Assembly (NCBI GenBank): GCA_003260075.1
Contig: QLIY01000431.1
Span: 1-64,000 of the forward strand
Origin: Phallusia mammillata
Taxonomy: Eukaryota; Chordata; Ascidiacea; Phlebobranchia; Ascidiidae
Length of the DNA stretch: 64,000 nucleotides
Direction: 5' to 3'
The notes under the pieces are model-generated. The model was not told where the DNA came from and ran no database searches. It was given only the letters and a program-made list of their open reading frames with translations. The first letter of the stretch is position 1; the number at the start of each line of letters is the position of its first letter. A program made the position numbers and the translations under genes. Shown in pieces: positions 1-9,515 of the stretch.

Positions 1-112
1 AGACAAAAAAAGGACTACAGTCAAAAATAAGGACATTTCTTAGAAATAGGAACAATGAACTTTTGTAAGACATAGCCCTTCAAAATATGGACAAATCTTA
101 GAAATAAGGACG
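1..112 (+). repeat. Fragment of the AAGGAC-rich hAT-type MITE
   Basis: Nearly identical to 1133-1246, the 3' half of the complete element at 879-1260. It runs into a G tract at about 112-122 where the sequence changes, so the right end is missing or lost at an assembly join. Confidence 0.7.
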
Positions 113-130
113 GGGGGGGGGGGTCGCATT

Positions 131-235
131 AGACGGAAAAAAAGAAAAAAAGAAAAAAGAAAAAAAGGAAAAAAAATACGGACAAAAGCAATATGTGTCC
201 CCTTCAGGGAAGGGGACCCATAACTACCTGCGATT
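131..235 (-). repeat. GTCCCC-hairpin element end, minus orientation
   Basis: An A/G-rich tract followed by the perfect hairpin GTCCCCTTC-AGG-GAAGGGGAC at 197-217. On the minus strand this matches 9995-10065 (hairpin followed by a T-rich stretch), so it is another copy of that family. From 236 to 878 I see no gene or clear repeat. Confidence 0.6.
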
Positions 236-878
236 TTGCAACACAAAACGTGACTTTGCAGCATTTACTCACTACATTCTTATGTTTGACCCAATCGTCA
301 CATGTTTGGGGTTCCTTCACTGTTTTTGCGATATTAACAGACAATCCCATGCTTCCAATCGCTGCCTAACGCCATCACCGTTAAACATTTTTTGTTGTAA
401 AAGTCGGAAAACAATTACATGCTGGTAAGACGTTGCAAAAAGTCGCCAGTAAGTCGTTTAATGGCATAAACGTAATGATGTGATCAGTCTGTAACAAGTG
501 CGCTAATCAGTAATTATGCCTCAATGCACAACCGTCGTTATGACGTTGTTGTAGCGACTAGTGACTTGGCGTTATGGCGGTGTATAGCGTGCACTAATTT
601 GACGGCGACAAATCACACTGGTACAATGACCGGGCGTCAATGTAAAAACATAACGCATGTGTTTACATTTTTACCAACGGCGAGAGCACACATTCATATC
701 GGTTCCAATTACCCGATATAAACGGCAAAAATGCAGTTAGATTCGAATCCAAAGGAACCAACGCCACAGTAAGCATTGGGTATCAGTGCCAATACATTTG
801 TTATCAGGCCAGGGCTAAAGCTAATCAGTGATGTTACACGAAATCAAGTCGAAACCGGTTAACCACTAGCATTATAGC

Positions 879-1260
879 CAGGGTTGCCATCGACTTGAAA
901 CCAAAAATAAGGACAACCGAAAAATTATTTTTTATGCGAAACGAAACAAACGTTTTTGAACAAATCTTTGCATTTATACGAGCCATGACATAATATTTGC
1001 AATATTTTGAGAAGAAACCATCTGTTCCAGCAACTGGTTGTTCGTAGAAAATACTAAGTGCATCTTACAACAGGCCGGGTCTAGGTTCACTTCTACTTGT
1101 AGCAGGGATTTGACTATAGTAATTGTTGAAAATAAGACAAAAAAAGGACTACAGTCAAAAATAAGGACATTTCTTAGAAATAGGAACAATGAACTTTTCT
1201 AAGACATAGCCCTTCAAAATAAGGACAAATCTTAGAAATAAGGACGGTATGGCAACCCTG
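879..1260. mobile_element. hAT-type MITE with 8-bp TSD
   Basis: Terminal inverted repeats CAGGGTTGCCAT and ATGGCAACCCTG bound 382 bp. The 8-bp direct repeat ATTATAGC lies immediately outside at 871-878 and 1261-1268. No transposase ORF is present, so this is a non-autonomous element. Confidence 0.88.
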
Positions 1261-1517
1261 ATTATAGCAAAGGACAAAAAAGTACACCACCTGTTTGTCT
1301 ACAAATATGTTAGTTTCAGTATCTAATTTGGCGCTACTCACCATATAAAATGTTCATATGTCTTGGTGTCAGTTTCTTGATTGGTTATAACTAAGCCTTG
1401 AAACCAATTCCCAATCAGAGGTATCTTACATCAACATGATTTTACAAAACCAATTTTAGTACAGAAGTAACTTTACCACCTGTTGGCAATGAAGTTTGGC
1501 ACTTTTTAGTTTGCACA

Positions 1518-1774
1518 ATGTTAAACAAAATTTGTGAAACTAAACAAATGTTAAGAGGGCTACAGAAAAAATGTTGAGATTGAGAATCACCATTTTAACA
1601 GCTATGATAGCTAGTTTTTATTAGTTTGACCCATTTGGCTGGGGGGGGGGGATGTTAAACAAAATTTGTGAAACTAAACAAATGTTAAGGGGGCTACAGA
1701 AAAAATGTTGAGATTGAGAATCACCGTTTTAACAGCTATGATAGCTAGTTTTTATTAGTTTGACCCATTTGGCT
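1518..1774. repeat. 123-bp block duplicated around a G11 run
   Basis: 1518-1640 and 1652-1774 are almost identical and separated only by G at 1641-1651. The same pattern recurs elsewhere in the window and is best explained as an assembly join, not a biological tandem repeat. Confidence 0.8.
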
Positions 1775-2126
1775 TCAATATTGTTGTTGTTTTTTTCTAA
1801 ATAAACATTAAAACTTAATAATGTTGTCATTGTCATACCCCTGAGTCATTTCCAAAATTGACAACCAATATACCAGTCTGCAGAACATGGCAGTTCCCGA
1901 CAAGATCTTGTGCATGCAGGATCTACATGTCCCGCATGTGCGCATGCACAACCCATAAGTTTGAGTGCAAGACCTATTTTAGCAGGCACAAAGCAAGTAA
2001 AAGAGGTCAAGACAGGCCAATTAAATGCCTTTGGTGCAAAATTTTCGCGTGCAACCCCAAAACTTGGTGTGCAAACTTTTTTTTTCAAAAAAAAAATCGT
2101 GCGTGCAGCTGCCACACTCTGCAGAC

Positions 2127-2225
2127 TGGCCAATATAGATGCACAAAGTGTTTTTTTATATCGAGCCTACAACGCNTGGCCAATATAGATGCACAAAGTG
2201 TTTTTTTATATCGAGCCTACAACGC
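2127..2225. repeat. 49-bp block duplicated across an N
   Basis: 2127-2175 and 2177-2225 are identical, with a single N at 2176. Likely two overlapping contig ends joined without collapsing the overlap. Confidence 0.85.
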
Positions 2226-2864
2226 ATACATTGCTTTTGTCCCACAGATAACAAATCCCTCACCCACCGTTGTTTAACAGCACCTATACCAAGTCAGCAG
2301 AATATAGAAGCAGCACAGTGAATTGTAAAAGAAATTAAGCACGAAACACTGACTGATCCTTTTTCCCCTGTAAAAATGATCTTGCACTGGAACTTAGGGT
2401 TCATGCATGAGTGAAAATGGTACTCCCGCATGCCAAAGATTTCATCAGAAACTGCAATATTCTGCAGACTGAACTACATCGTAGCTTAGGAAATTTTTGC
2501 TACAATGAAAAGGCTTTTTTGTTTCAGACATGCATTTGAACACATTAGTTATTGATGCTATTTGTTTAATCCAAACATTTTCTGCTGGGAAAAACTAAAC
2601 AGTTACCAACATACCGGGCGATGTGTTTATATGCACATTCTTCTTTAACTTAATAATCCTTCTCGGAAGTTGTTACTTTTTAGTTTTTCAGACAGAAATA
2701 AAGGGAGACCTTTTTCATTTCTGCTAAAGAGCAAAAAACCCACAAGCTTGCTCTGGTTGTTTTGTGACAATAATTGAACTAATTTTCCGTTTATATTTTC
2801 TTCCATAAAGGAGGAGTTCTTGTTCTTGATGAGAGCTGCTGCCTGCTGCTGAGAGCTACTTTGG

Positions 2865-3249
2865 GTGTACATCAAAGTTTGACAGCCTTTTAACACTGAT
2901 TCATAAAATTAAAATAATAATATTATTAAAAAATTAGGCATCAGTAACTAAACATGTTTTTGTTACAAATGTGTCTTAACAAATAATATGTGTCTTGAAT
3001 GCAACTAGTAAAGTAAAAATNTGCCGCGGCCGCGCATAAAAAATTACCTAAAAAAATTGCGCGGCCGCTCACGCGGCGCGGTTGACACCACTAGTGTACA
3101 TCAAAGTTTGACAGCCTTTTAACACTGATTCATAAAATTAAAATAATAATATTATTAAAAAATTAGGCATCAGTAACTAAACATGTTTTTGTTACAAATG
3201 TGTCTTAACAAATAATATGTGTCTTGAATGCAACTAGTAAAGTAAAAAT
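2865..3249. repeat. 156-bp block duplicated around an N and a GC-rich insert
   Basis: 2865-3020 and 3094-3249 match. Between them are an N at 3021 and a GC-rich stretch (about 3022-3093) holding two GCGGCCGC octamers in inverted orientation around an A/T-rich centre. The insert differs sharply in composition from the AT-rich surroundings. Confidence 0.8.
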
Positions 3250-3883
3250 ATTTAAAGTTAGTTTTTACGCTTTAACAAAGTTGCATTTTTGTGTTGTTGA
3301 TCTACAGAGCAATCTGTCGTTGGTTTGCCGTCAGTTTGGCCTGTTTCGAAAAACGGGGGTTTAGAGATGTTCTAAAACGGAAAATATGTAAAAAATAATG
3401 TCCGTACTTTCCTGCAATTGTAGCATATTTCTTAACATGTCAAAATGCAAGCCTTTGAAGGAAAACTTATAAAGCGGGCCAAACAAAACAGAGCTACCAA
3501 AATGATAGCCTACAACTCTTTGTCATAGCCTAGTGTTCGCGTACCACTTTACTTAAAAATATAGAAAGGCATGAAAGTTGATGTGTTAGTCTAGGTTTGG
3601 GGTGATTGAAGGAGAAAATTAAAACAATCTGATAATAAGACATAAGGCTACACTACTGCCAGATTTGCAGGGTGATGCGGATAACAGTATGCCGAAAGAG
3701 AAAAAAACATCTGTGAACAAAACATTTAAAGCTATAGTTAATCGCAGACAATTTGCTAATTTATAAAGGTTCATGCACTGTATGCATATGTAAGTGTAAT
3801 TTGTGTAAAGACACGGCTGGGTGAATATGTCAAAACGTAACAAATAAAGGCCCGTTTACAAATAAAGGTTGTCATGTAGGCTA

Positions 3884-4035
3884 CACCGTTGTCATGTAGC
3901 GTAGGCTACACCAGTATTTTGTCAATAATACTGAATCGACAAGGGCTGTCGATGGGGGGGGGGCACCGTTGTCATGTAGCGTAGCCTACACCAGTATTTT
4001 GTCAATAATACTGAATCGACAAGGGCTGTCGATGG
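3884..4035. repeat. 72-bp block duplicated around a G run
   Basis: 3884-3955 and 3964-4035 are near-identical copies joined through a G run. Same join signature as at 1518-1774. Confidence 0.8.
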
Positions 4036-4389
4036 CCATATATCACCAGATAACTGTATTACTACATGTTTTGTAGTTCGAAAAGCTAACTCAAACAATG
4101 CTTTGTTATAACATGGCGAAAGCGTTTACGATGTAGCAAAAACGTATTTCCAGAATCATCATATATAGGCGCCGGCCCGTAAGGGCAAGAGGGGGCACTT
4201 GCCCTCCCTTGGAATTTCAAAGTACCGCAAAGTTACAACATTTTCTCAAAAACGTGATGACTGATAAACGATAATGATCTAAGAAAGGAAGTTGACATAT
4301 TCAAAGCAAATGTCTAAACAAGCGACTTTGACGGTGTCTTCTTTACTTACGTATCTGTCGTTTTTTATGGGGCGCCGTTGTCGAATAAG

Positions 4390-4473
4390 TTGCTGCAAGA
4401 TAGCTAACTTGCAACGAAACATAGCTAACTTGCGACGCTAAGTTGCCGCAAGATAGCTATCTTGCGTCGCAAG

Positions 4474-4554
<81 letters not shown>

Positions 4555-4612
4555 GCACCGGGTTACTTGCGACGCAGCGGCAACTTAGCGTTGCAAGTTA
4601 GCTATATCTTGC
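4390..4612. repeat. AACTTGC/GCAAGTT inverted repeats around poly-G
   Basis: Short units related to CTAACTTGCGACGC occur in both orientations on each side of a 77-base G tract (4477-4553). This would form an extended hairpin. The G tract is probably a base-calling or assembly artefact placed at a hard-to-read palindrome. Confidence 0.6.
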
Positions 4613-4614
4613 AG

Positions 4615-4790
4615 CAATAAATAAGCTATTGCTGCTAGGCACAGTATCAAGTTCATAGAGCTCTTCTGGAAAATGTATTTTTATTCCGACGTTTCGACGT
4701 CCTTTACAGGTCGTCTTTCATCAGGGTAAATAACATTGAATGCGACTAGTACAGTGCACGATAAACAAAGGAAATTGCCCGTTGGTGAAT
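4615..4790 (-). mobile_element. Penelope-like element fragment
   Basis: Contains the string GAGCTCTTCTGG, an A/T stretch and a segment whose reverse complement has a hammerhead-like core. It is homologous to the fold-back copy at 32432-32678. Such terminal sequences with hammerhead motifs are known from Penelope-like retroelements. No reverse transcriptase is present. Confidence 0.5.
4681..4733 (-). ncRNA. Candidate hammerhead ribozyme motif
   Basis: On the minus strand: CTGATGA, then a hairpin with GACG/CGTC and CCT/AGG pairs, then GAAAC directly followed by GTC. Flanks can pair as stem I (UUAUU with AAUAA, CC with GG). Stem III is only the palindrome ACGT, so activity as a dimer would be expected. 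Known PLE hammerheads have very short stem III. Catalysis is inference. Confidence 0.5.
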
Positions 4791-5165
4791 ATTCCATGAC
4801 TCAAGAAATAGTCTTTTCCTGCAGTCAGGCTCCCGGGCCACAACAGACGCCGCATTGAAATCAGTACATTCGTCGGGTGTTGAGTGACCCGCTGCCCTTG
4901 ATTAAGGGTTGTGCGGCCCGCAGAGACGCTTGGATGTCAAATGTACAGACAAACGAGTTCTACTATTATATATAGGCTATATTTGAGAAGATTAATGCGC
5001 CCGGTGCTATTTTTCTGCGACCAAGCAACATGTGGCTAGAATCAAATGCGAATTTTACTTGTAGTGGCCCGCGTTTTAATCATGGTAATTGAATTTGCCC
5101 CCAGTAATAAAGGTTGCACAAAGTGGTGGGATTCAAGTTTTTATCAGCTGGTTCTGTTACAAAAA

Positions 5166-5610
5166 GTCCATCGACAGTAGGCTAGCCAGTAATGCTAACC
5201 GGTTCACTGATCTCATAAAATTTCGTGAGACGGTTCTATAGAACCGGTGCGAACTGGCTGAATCCCACCGCATTTTGGGTTTTCAAAACCTCGTTTAAAC
5301 GGATTGACGTTCTTGTCCAGCTGTTCAATGAGTGTCCAACGTGTTTCATTAAAGTTGACCCTACTCTAAGAAAGGGACGTTGATGNATTAGTCCATCGAC
5401 AGTAGGCTAGCCAGTAATGCTAACCGGTTCACTGATCTCATAAAATTTCGTGAGACGGTTCTATAGAACCGGTGCGAACTGGCTGAATCCCACCGCATTT
5501 TGGGTTTTCAAAACCTCGTTTAAACGGATTGACGTTCTTGTCCAGCTGTTCAATGAGTGTCCAACGTGTTTCATTAAAGTTGACCCTACTCTAAGAAAGG
5601 GACGTTGATG
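5166..5610. repeat. 220-bp block duplicated across an N
   Basis: 5166-5385 and 5391-5610 match; N at 5386. Probable uncollapsed contig overlap. Confidence 0.85.
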
Positions 5611-5619
5611 GGATTAGTG

Positions 5620-6332
5620 CAGGGGCGGGCAACTTCTCCAGTCGGTGGGCCTGATATGGGAAAAAGTAGTAGCCTACTTAGCGGGCCGGATTACTGAATC
5701 GATACATTAATCGCGTATTTATAGAGTAATTTAAAACGGATTCTTGACCACCTAAGTCCTAAACCAAATACAATTAAGAACGTCACAATTACAATACAGT
5801 CCAAAGGGGGGGGGGTGCCCGCCCCTGGATTAGTGTGATGCAGCGGTGTCCGTTTTAAGGTAAACAAGGTGCGAGGAACCATGTAAATATAATAACTATC
5901 CAAACCTTTCCTTGCAAAAACTTTTGGTACTTGCATTGACTCGAACCACTACAATGACTTGACTTGACTTAAGGCTAGAGCTGAGTCTCACAGTTCTTGT
6001 ACATATTAAAACAATCAGTAATGTTGGGGGGGGGGGATACTGCTGAAACACTTACTACTGTTGGGTAGCGTTACTGTCCATACTTTTTTTTTCACGGGGT
6101 TCGAACCCAGGACACTCCCGCGGACGAATCCCGATCAAGATTTTTTATGTATATGGGTCAGGCGCGCCAGGCCATTCGGCCAAGTTTTGACATACTAGGC
6201 AAGTAGTGGGGGATTGCGACAGACTGTGGCCGCTGACCACATTATCATGTAAGATCGGAAACTGTCTGCGGGCCGCTCAAAACCCCGTCGCGGACCGGAT
6301 GCGGCCCACGGGCCGTATGTTGCCCGCCCCTG
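5620..6332. mobile_element. hAT-type element split by assembly duplication
   Basis: The ends CAGGGGCGGGCAAC and GTTGCCCGCCCCTG are inverted repeats, flanked by GATTAGTG at 5612-5619 and 6333-6340. The interior includes 5816-6026, a copy of the true right end plus flank (also at 6321-6531) bounded by G runs. The natural element is therefore probably shorter. The right half contains a tRNA-like repeat. Confidence 0.75.
6092..6186 (-). repeat. tRNA-derived SINE-like repeat
   Basis: On the minus strand it reads TTGGCCGAATGGCCTGGCGC, resembling a tRNA A box, and further on GGGTTCGAACCC, a B box. Related copies lie at 55487-55678. It does not fold as an intact tRNA that I can recognise. Confidence 0.5.
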
Positions 6333-6655
6333 GATTAGTGTGATGCAGCGGTGTCCGTTTTAAGGTAAACAAGGTGCGAGGAACCATGTAAATATAATAA
6401 CTATCCAAACCTTTCCTTGCAAAAACTTTTGGTACTTGCATTGACTCGAACCACTACAATGACTTGACTTGACTTAAGGCTAGAGCTGAGTCTCACAGTT
6501 CTTGTACATATTAAAACAATCAGTAATGTTGAAATCGTCCCACTTTGAAGTAAAATCGCCCCCCAACTACAAAAATTGTCACCATCGCCCCCTCGGTAGA
6601 CGAAATCGTCCCCTGGGGGGCGATATCACCCCCGTTGAATATCCCTGGGCTAGAG

Positions 6656-6883
6656 CAATGATTCTCAAACGCGGCTCTCAGGGCCGCATGCGGCTCCCAA
6701 CAACTTATATTGCGGCTCGCACCAGACTTCAGAAAACCACCGAACATTGCTAGTTATGCTTTATCGTCGGGGCCAAAAGTAATAATCTGTAGTGATTTTC
6801 TCACGGTTTTGTTTTTTTGTGGCCCCCTACACATTTCAAAAACTACCATTTGGCCCGACGATAAAAAAGTTTGAGAACCACTG
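6656..6883. mobile_element. hAT-type MITE, GCATGCGGC subfamily
   Basis: Ends CAATGATTCTCAAAC and GTTTGAGAACCACTG; flanks GGCTAGAG (6648-6655) and GACTAGAG (6884-6891) agree at 7 of 8 positions. Inside is GGGCCGCATGCGGCTCCCA, shared with the copies at 32833 and 49137. From 6884 to 8027 I see no gene. Confidence 0.8.
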
Positions 6884-8027
6884 GACTAGAGACTAATTGA
6901 CTTGAGACTCGAACCCCGTTTGACTTGACTTGACTTGACTTGAGACCCTACTAATAAGACTCGTTACCCAACCCTGCCGCTATGACAAAAAAGTGTAAAA
7001 ACCAATGCCCTAAAAGATCGTTATGTAAATTCTAATCACATACATTGTTTTTACTTGTATTGGCCATAGATTTGGTATTGGCAGGTGGCCCCGCTATGTC
7101 TCCTGGTAACAAACATTTTTGGACCTATTCCTACACTGTCGCTGGTAATGAGTTTGGAAATAAAATTGGTATATTTAAATATTTTTGTTGTCTTGAAATT
7201 TTGTGTCAAATACTCTTTGGTCAAATCTTGAGATTTTTCGTATGTGCTAAAACCACAAAATACAAATACATAGAAAGCATATTTTTTAAATCGTAACAAC
7301 AACATGTGATTAACAACTTTTAAGACACGAGGGGCGGGAGAGAAAAAAGTTTGTGTTAACAATTGTTTAATTGTTTACAATTGTTTCGCAAGTAGTTTCA
7401 TAATGAGGAAAAAACCACCCAGCGTATTTAAATCGGCATGTGAATTGTGACAACCTGCGTTCAAGGTTAAGCAATCTTAATTACTGAAACGGGTACGATG
7501 CAGGTGGGATACCTGGGAACACCTGCCGAGTACCGATAGTGCCTACTAGGCTACCTCTACCTGGGCCTGCTGTACCTGGTAAACTATGGACGAACTTTAA
7601 ACACTTCCTAAACAAGATCGCCAGAAATAGTAAAATGTTTTTATAATAGCGTCAAAAAATGTCTTTTGGAAATCAAGTTTGCTCTTGCCTCTTATTGTTC
7701 AATCAATGTTTAAAATTGCACTGGATTGATATTTAAAATTGAAATAAGCAAGTAGCAAAACAAGATAGTGAACCCTGGACACATTGTATTTGCAGAAATT
7801 GTGCTTTTATTTCTACAAAGTGATAATTTATCTTCTGACACACAGATGACACAGTGTTTTGTAAAGGTAATAATTTTTAACATTTTGATTATGACTGTCA
7901 AATTGTTTTTACATCAACAATCCATATTTTTATATCTTTGGTTAGAAAGTTAAGCAAATAGATTTCTTAGTTTTATTTCACTGTCCTATAAAACAAATTC
8001 ATTGCCATTGTTTATTATGCAATTACT

Positions 8028-8904
8028 GGGTAACACTAAAAGCAGAAAAGCAGGAAATCAACACTAAAAGCAGAAAACAAAGGAAAAGCAGAAACAAGGG
8101 AAATTTGTCTTTTCTAAAAGAGGGAAAAAATAATTCCAAAAAAAGAGTAAAATTTCTTGTTTCATAAAAAATTTATACGAGAAATACGAAAAGCAGAAAA
8201 ACGGGAAATGTTTCTTTATTTGTTTTTTTGCCGTTCTAGCTCCTAAAAACCATTCGAAAGTGTTCTAATAGCGTTCTACATTGATAATGTCAAAATACAG
8301 AAAAGACGGGAAATAAACAAATAAAAAACATTTCTTGTTTTTCAGTATTGGACACAACACACAATCAATGTAGAACGCTAATAGATCACATTCAAATGAT
8401 TTTTACGAGTTAGAAAGGGGCTCCTCCAAAATACACAATCTATAAAATGTTGATGGTTAGGGCTTTTTATGATAAAAATAACACTATAATTTAGTTTTAG
8501 ATTCCCAGTATGGACTTAATATTCTCATATGTGTTGAAAGTGGTACAAAGCACTGTATGGTACCACATGTTAACACTAAGAAAATTAGGTCCAAAAACTA
8601 TCTAAATTAAATAATAAAGTTATTTGTATTACAATCCCTCACCTTTACCCTTATAGCCGTAGATTGCGTATTTTAGAGTAGCCCATTAGAAAGGCATAAA
8701 AAACAAATAAAGAAACATTTCCCGTTTTTCTGCTTTTTGTAATGAAACAAGAAATTTCACTCTTTTCCTGTTTTTCTGGAATTATTTTTTCCCTGTTTTA
8801 GAAAACATAAATTTCCCTTTTTTCTGCTTTTCCTTTCTTTTCTGCTTTTAGTGCTGATTTCCTGCTTTTCCCTCTTTTCTGTTTTTCTGCTTTTAGTGTG
8901 ACCC
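8028..8904. mobile_element. hAT-type element with AAAGCAGAAA subterminal repeats
   Basis: Ends GGGTAACACTAAAAGC and GCTTTTAGTGTGACCC with the 8-bp duplication CAATTACT at 8020-8027 and 8905-8912. Many AAAGCAG or CTGCTTT units crowd both ends in inverted orientation, as expected for transposase-binding subterminal motifs. No coding sequence. 8913-9515 holds nothing I recognise. Confidence 0.85.
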
Positions 8905-9515
8905 CAATTACTTGTGGACTGCAAAAGCATTTTTTTAAACAAAACAGAAAGGGTTAGTAAAACATCAAGTATTAGTCTTTGAACAAAATAAAAGAATGCC
9001 AGGTTTATGAAACTTGCGAATAATTTATATTAAGCATTTTACAGTAAACTGTGTCTACAATACATTAGGGTTCTCACTCAGGAATGTTTCCTGATGAAAT
9101 TTCCCTAGAAAATCATTTTTCAAAATCCCATAAAATTAGTCCTTTTCGAAAATCAATAATATCATAAGTAGATGTTTTTATTTATAGATTAAAAACTGTT
9201 TTGCAAAAATGGGCTGCAGTATAAAGAAATCGTTTCTATTTTTTTTCAAATTCGCAAAACTTGTTTTGGGGTTAGTAGCATTAAAAATGTGTTGTTAATC
9301 AACAAAATCTTTACATGTTTGTAGCAGATAAAAACTAATTTTAGTCATGACGAAATTAGGGGCAGAAAAAATGTAAATTACGTTGTCAGGATTCACATAA
9401 ATTAATATTGGCATTTCCCATATGCTGGAAATAAAAAAAAACAAAAAAACCTGGCAAATAGGTAATACAGAAATATTTTTTAACAAAAACACTAAATATT
9501 TTATTTGATTTTTAG

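Noticed and set aside
1858-2321. Cys-rich overlapping ORFs on both strands
   Set aside because: They cross the N at 2176 and its 49-bp duplicate, overlap each other on both strands and show no recognisable domain.
4477-4553. G77 as a biological G-quadruplex or telomere-like tract
   Set aside because: The window has many G runs at duplicated joins, which points to sequencing artefact.
5691-5936. 81-aa minus-strand ORF
   Set aside because: Spans a G run and a misjoined duplicate inside a transposon.
8757-8942. Lys/Ser-rich minus-strand ORF
   Set aside because: Generated by AAAGCAG subterminal repeats of the hAT-type element at 8028-8904.
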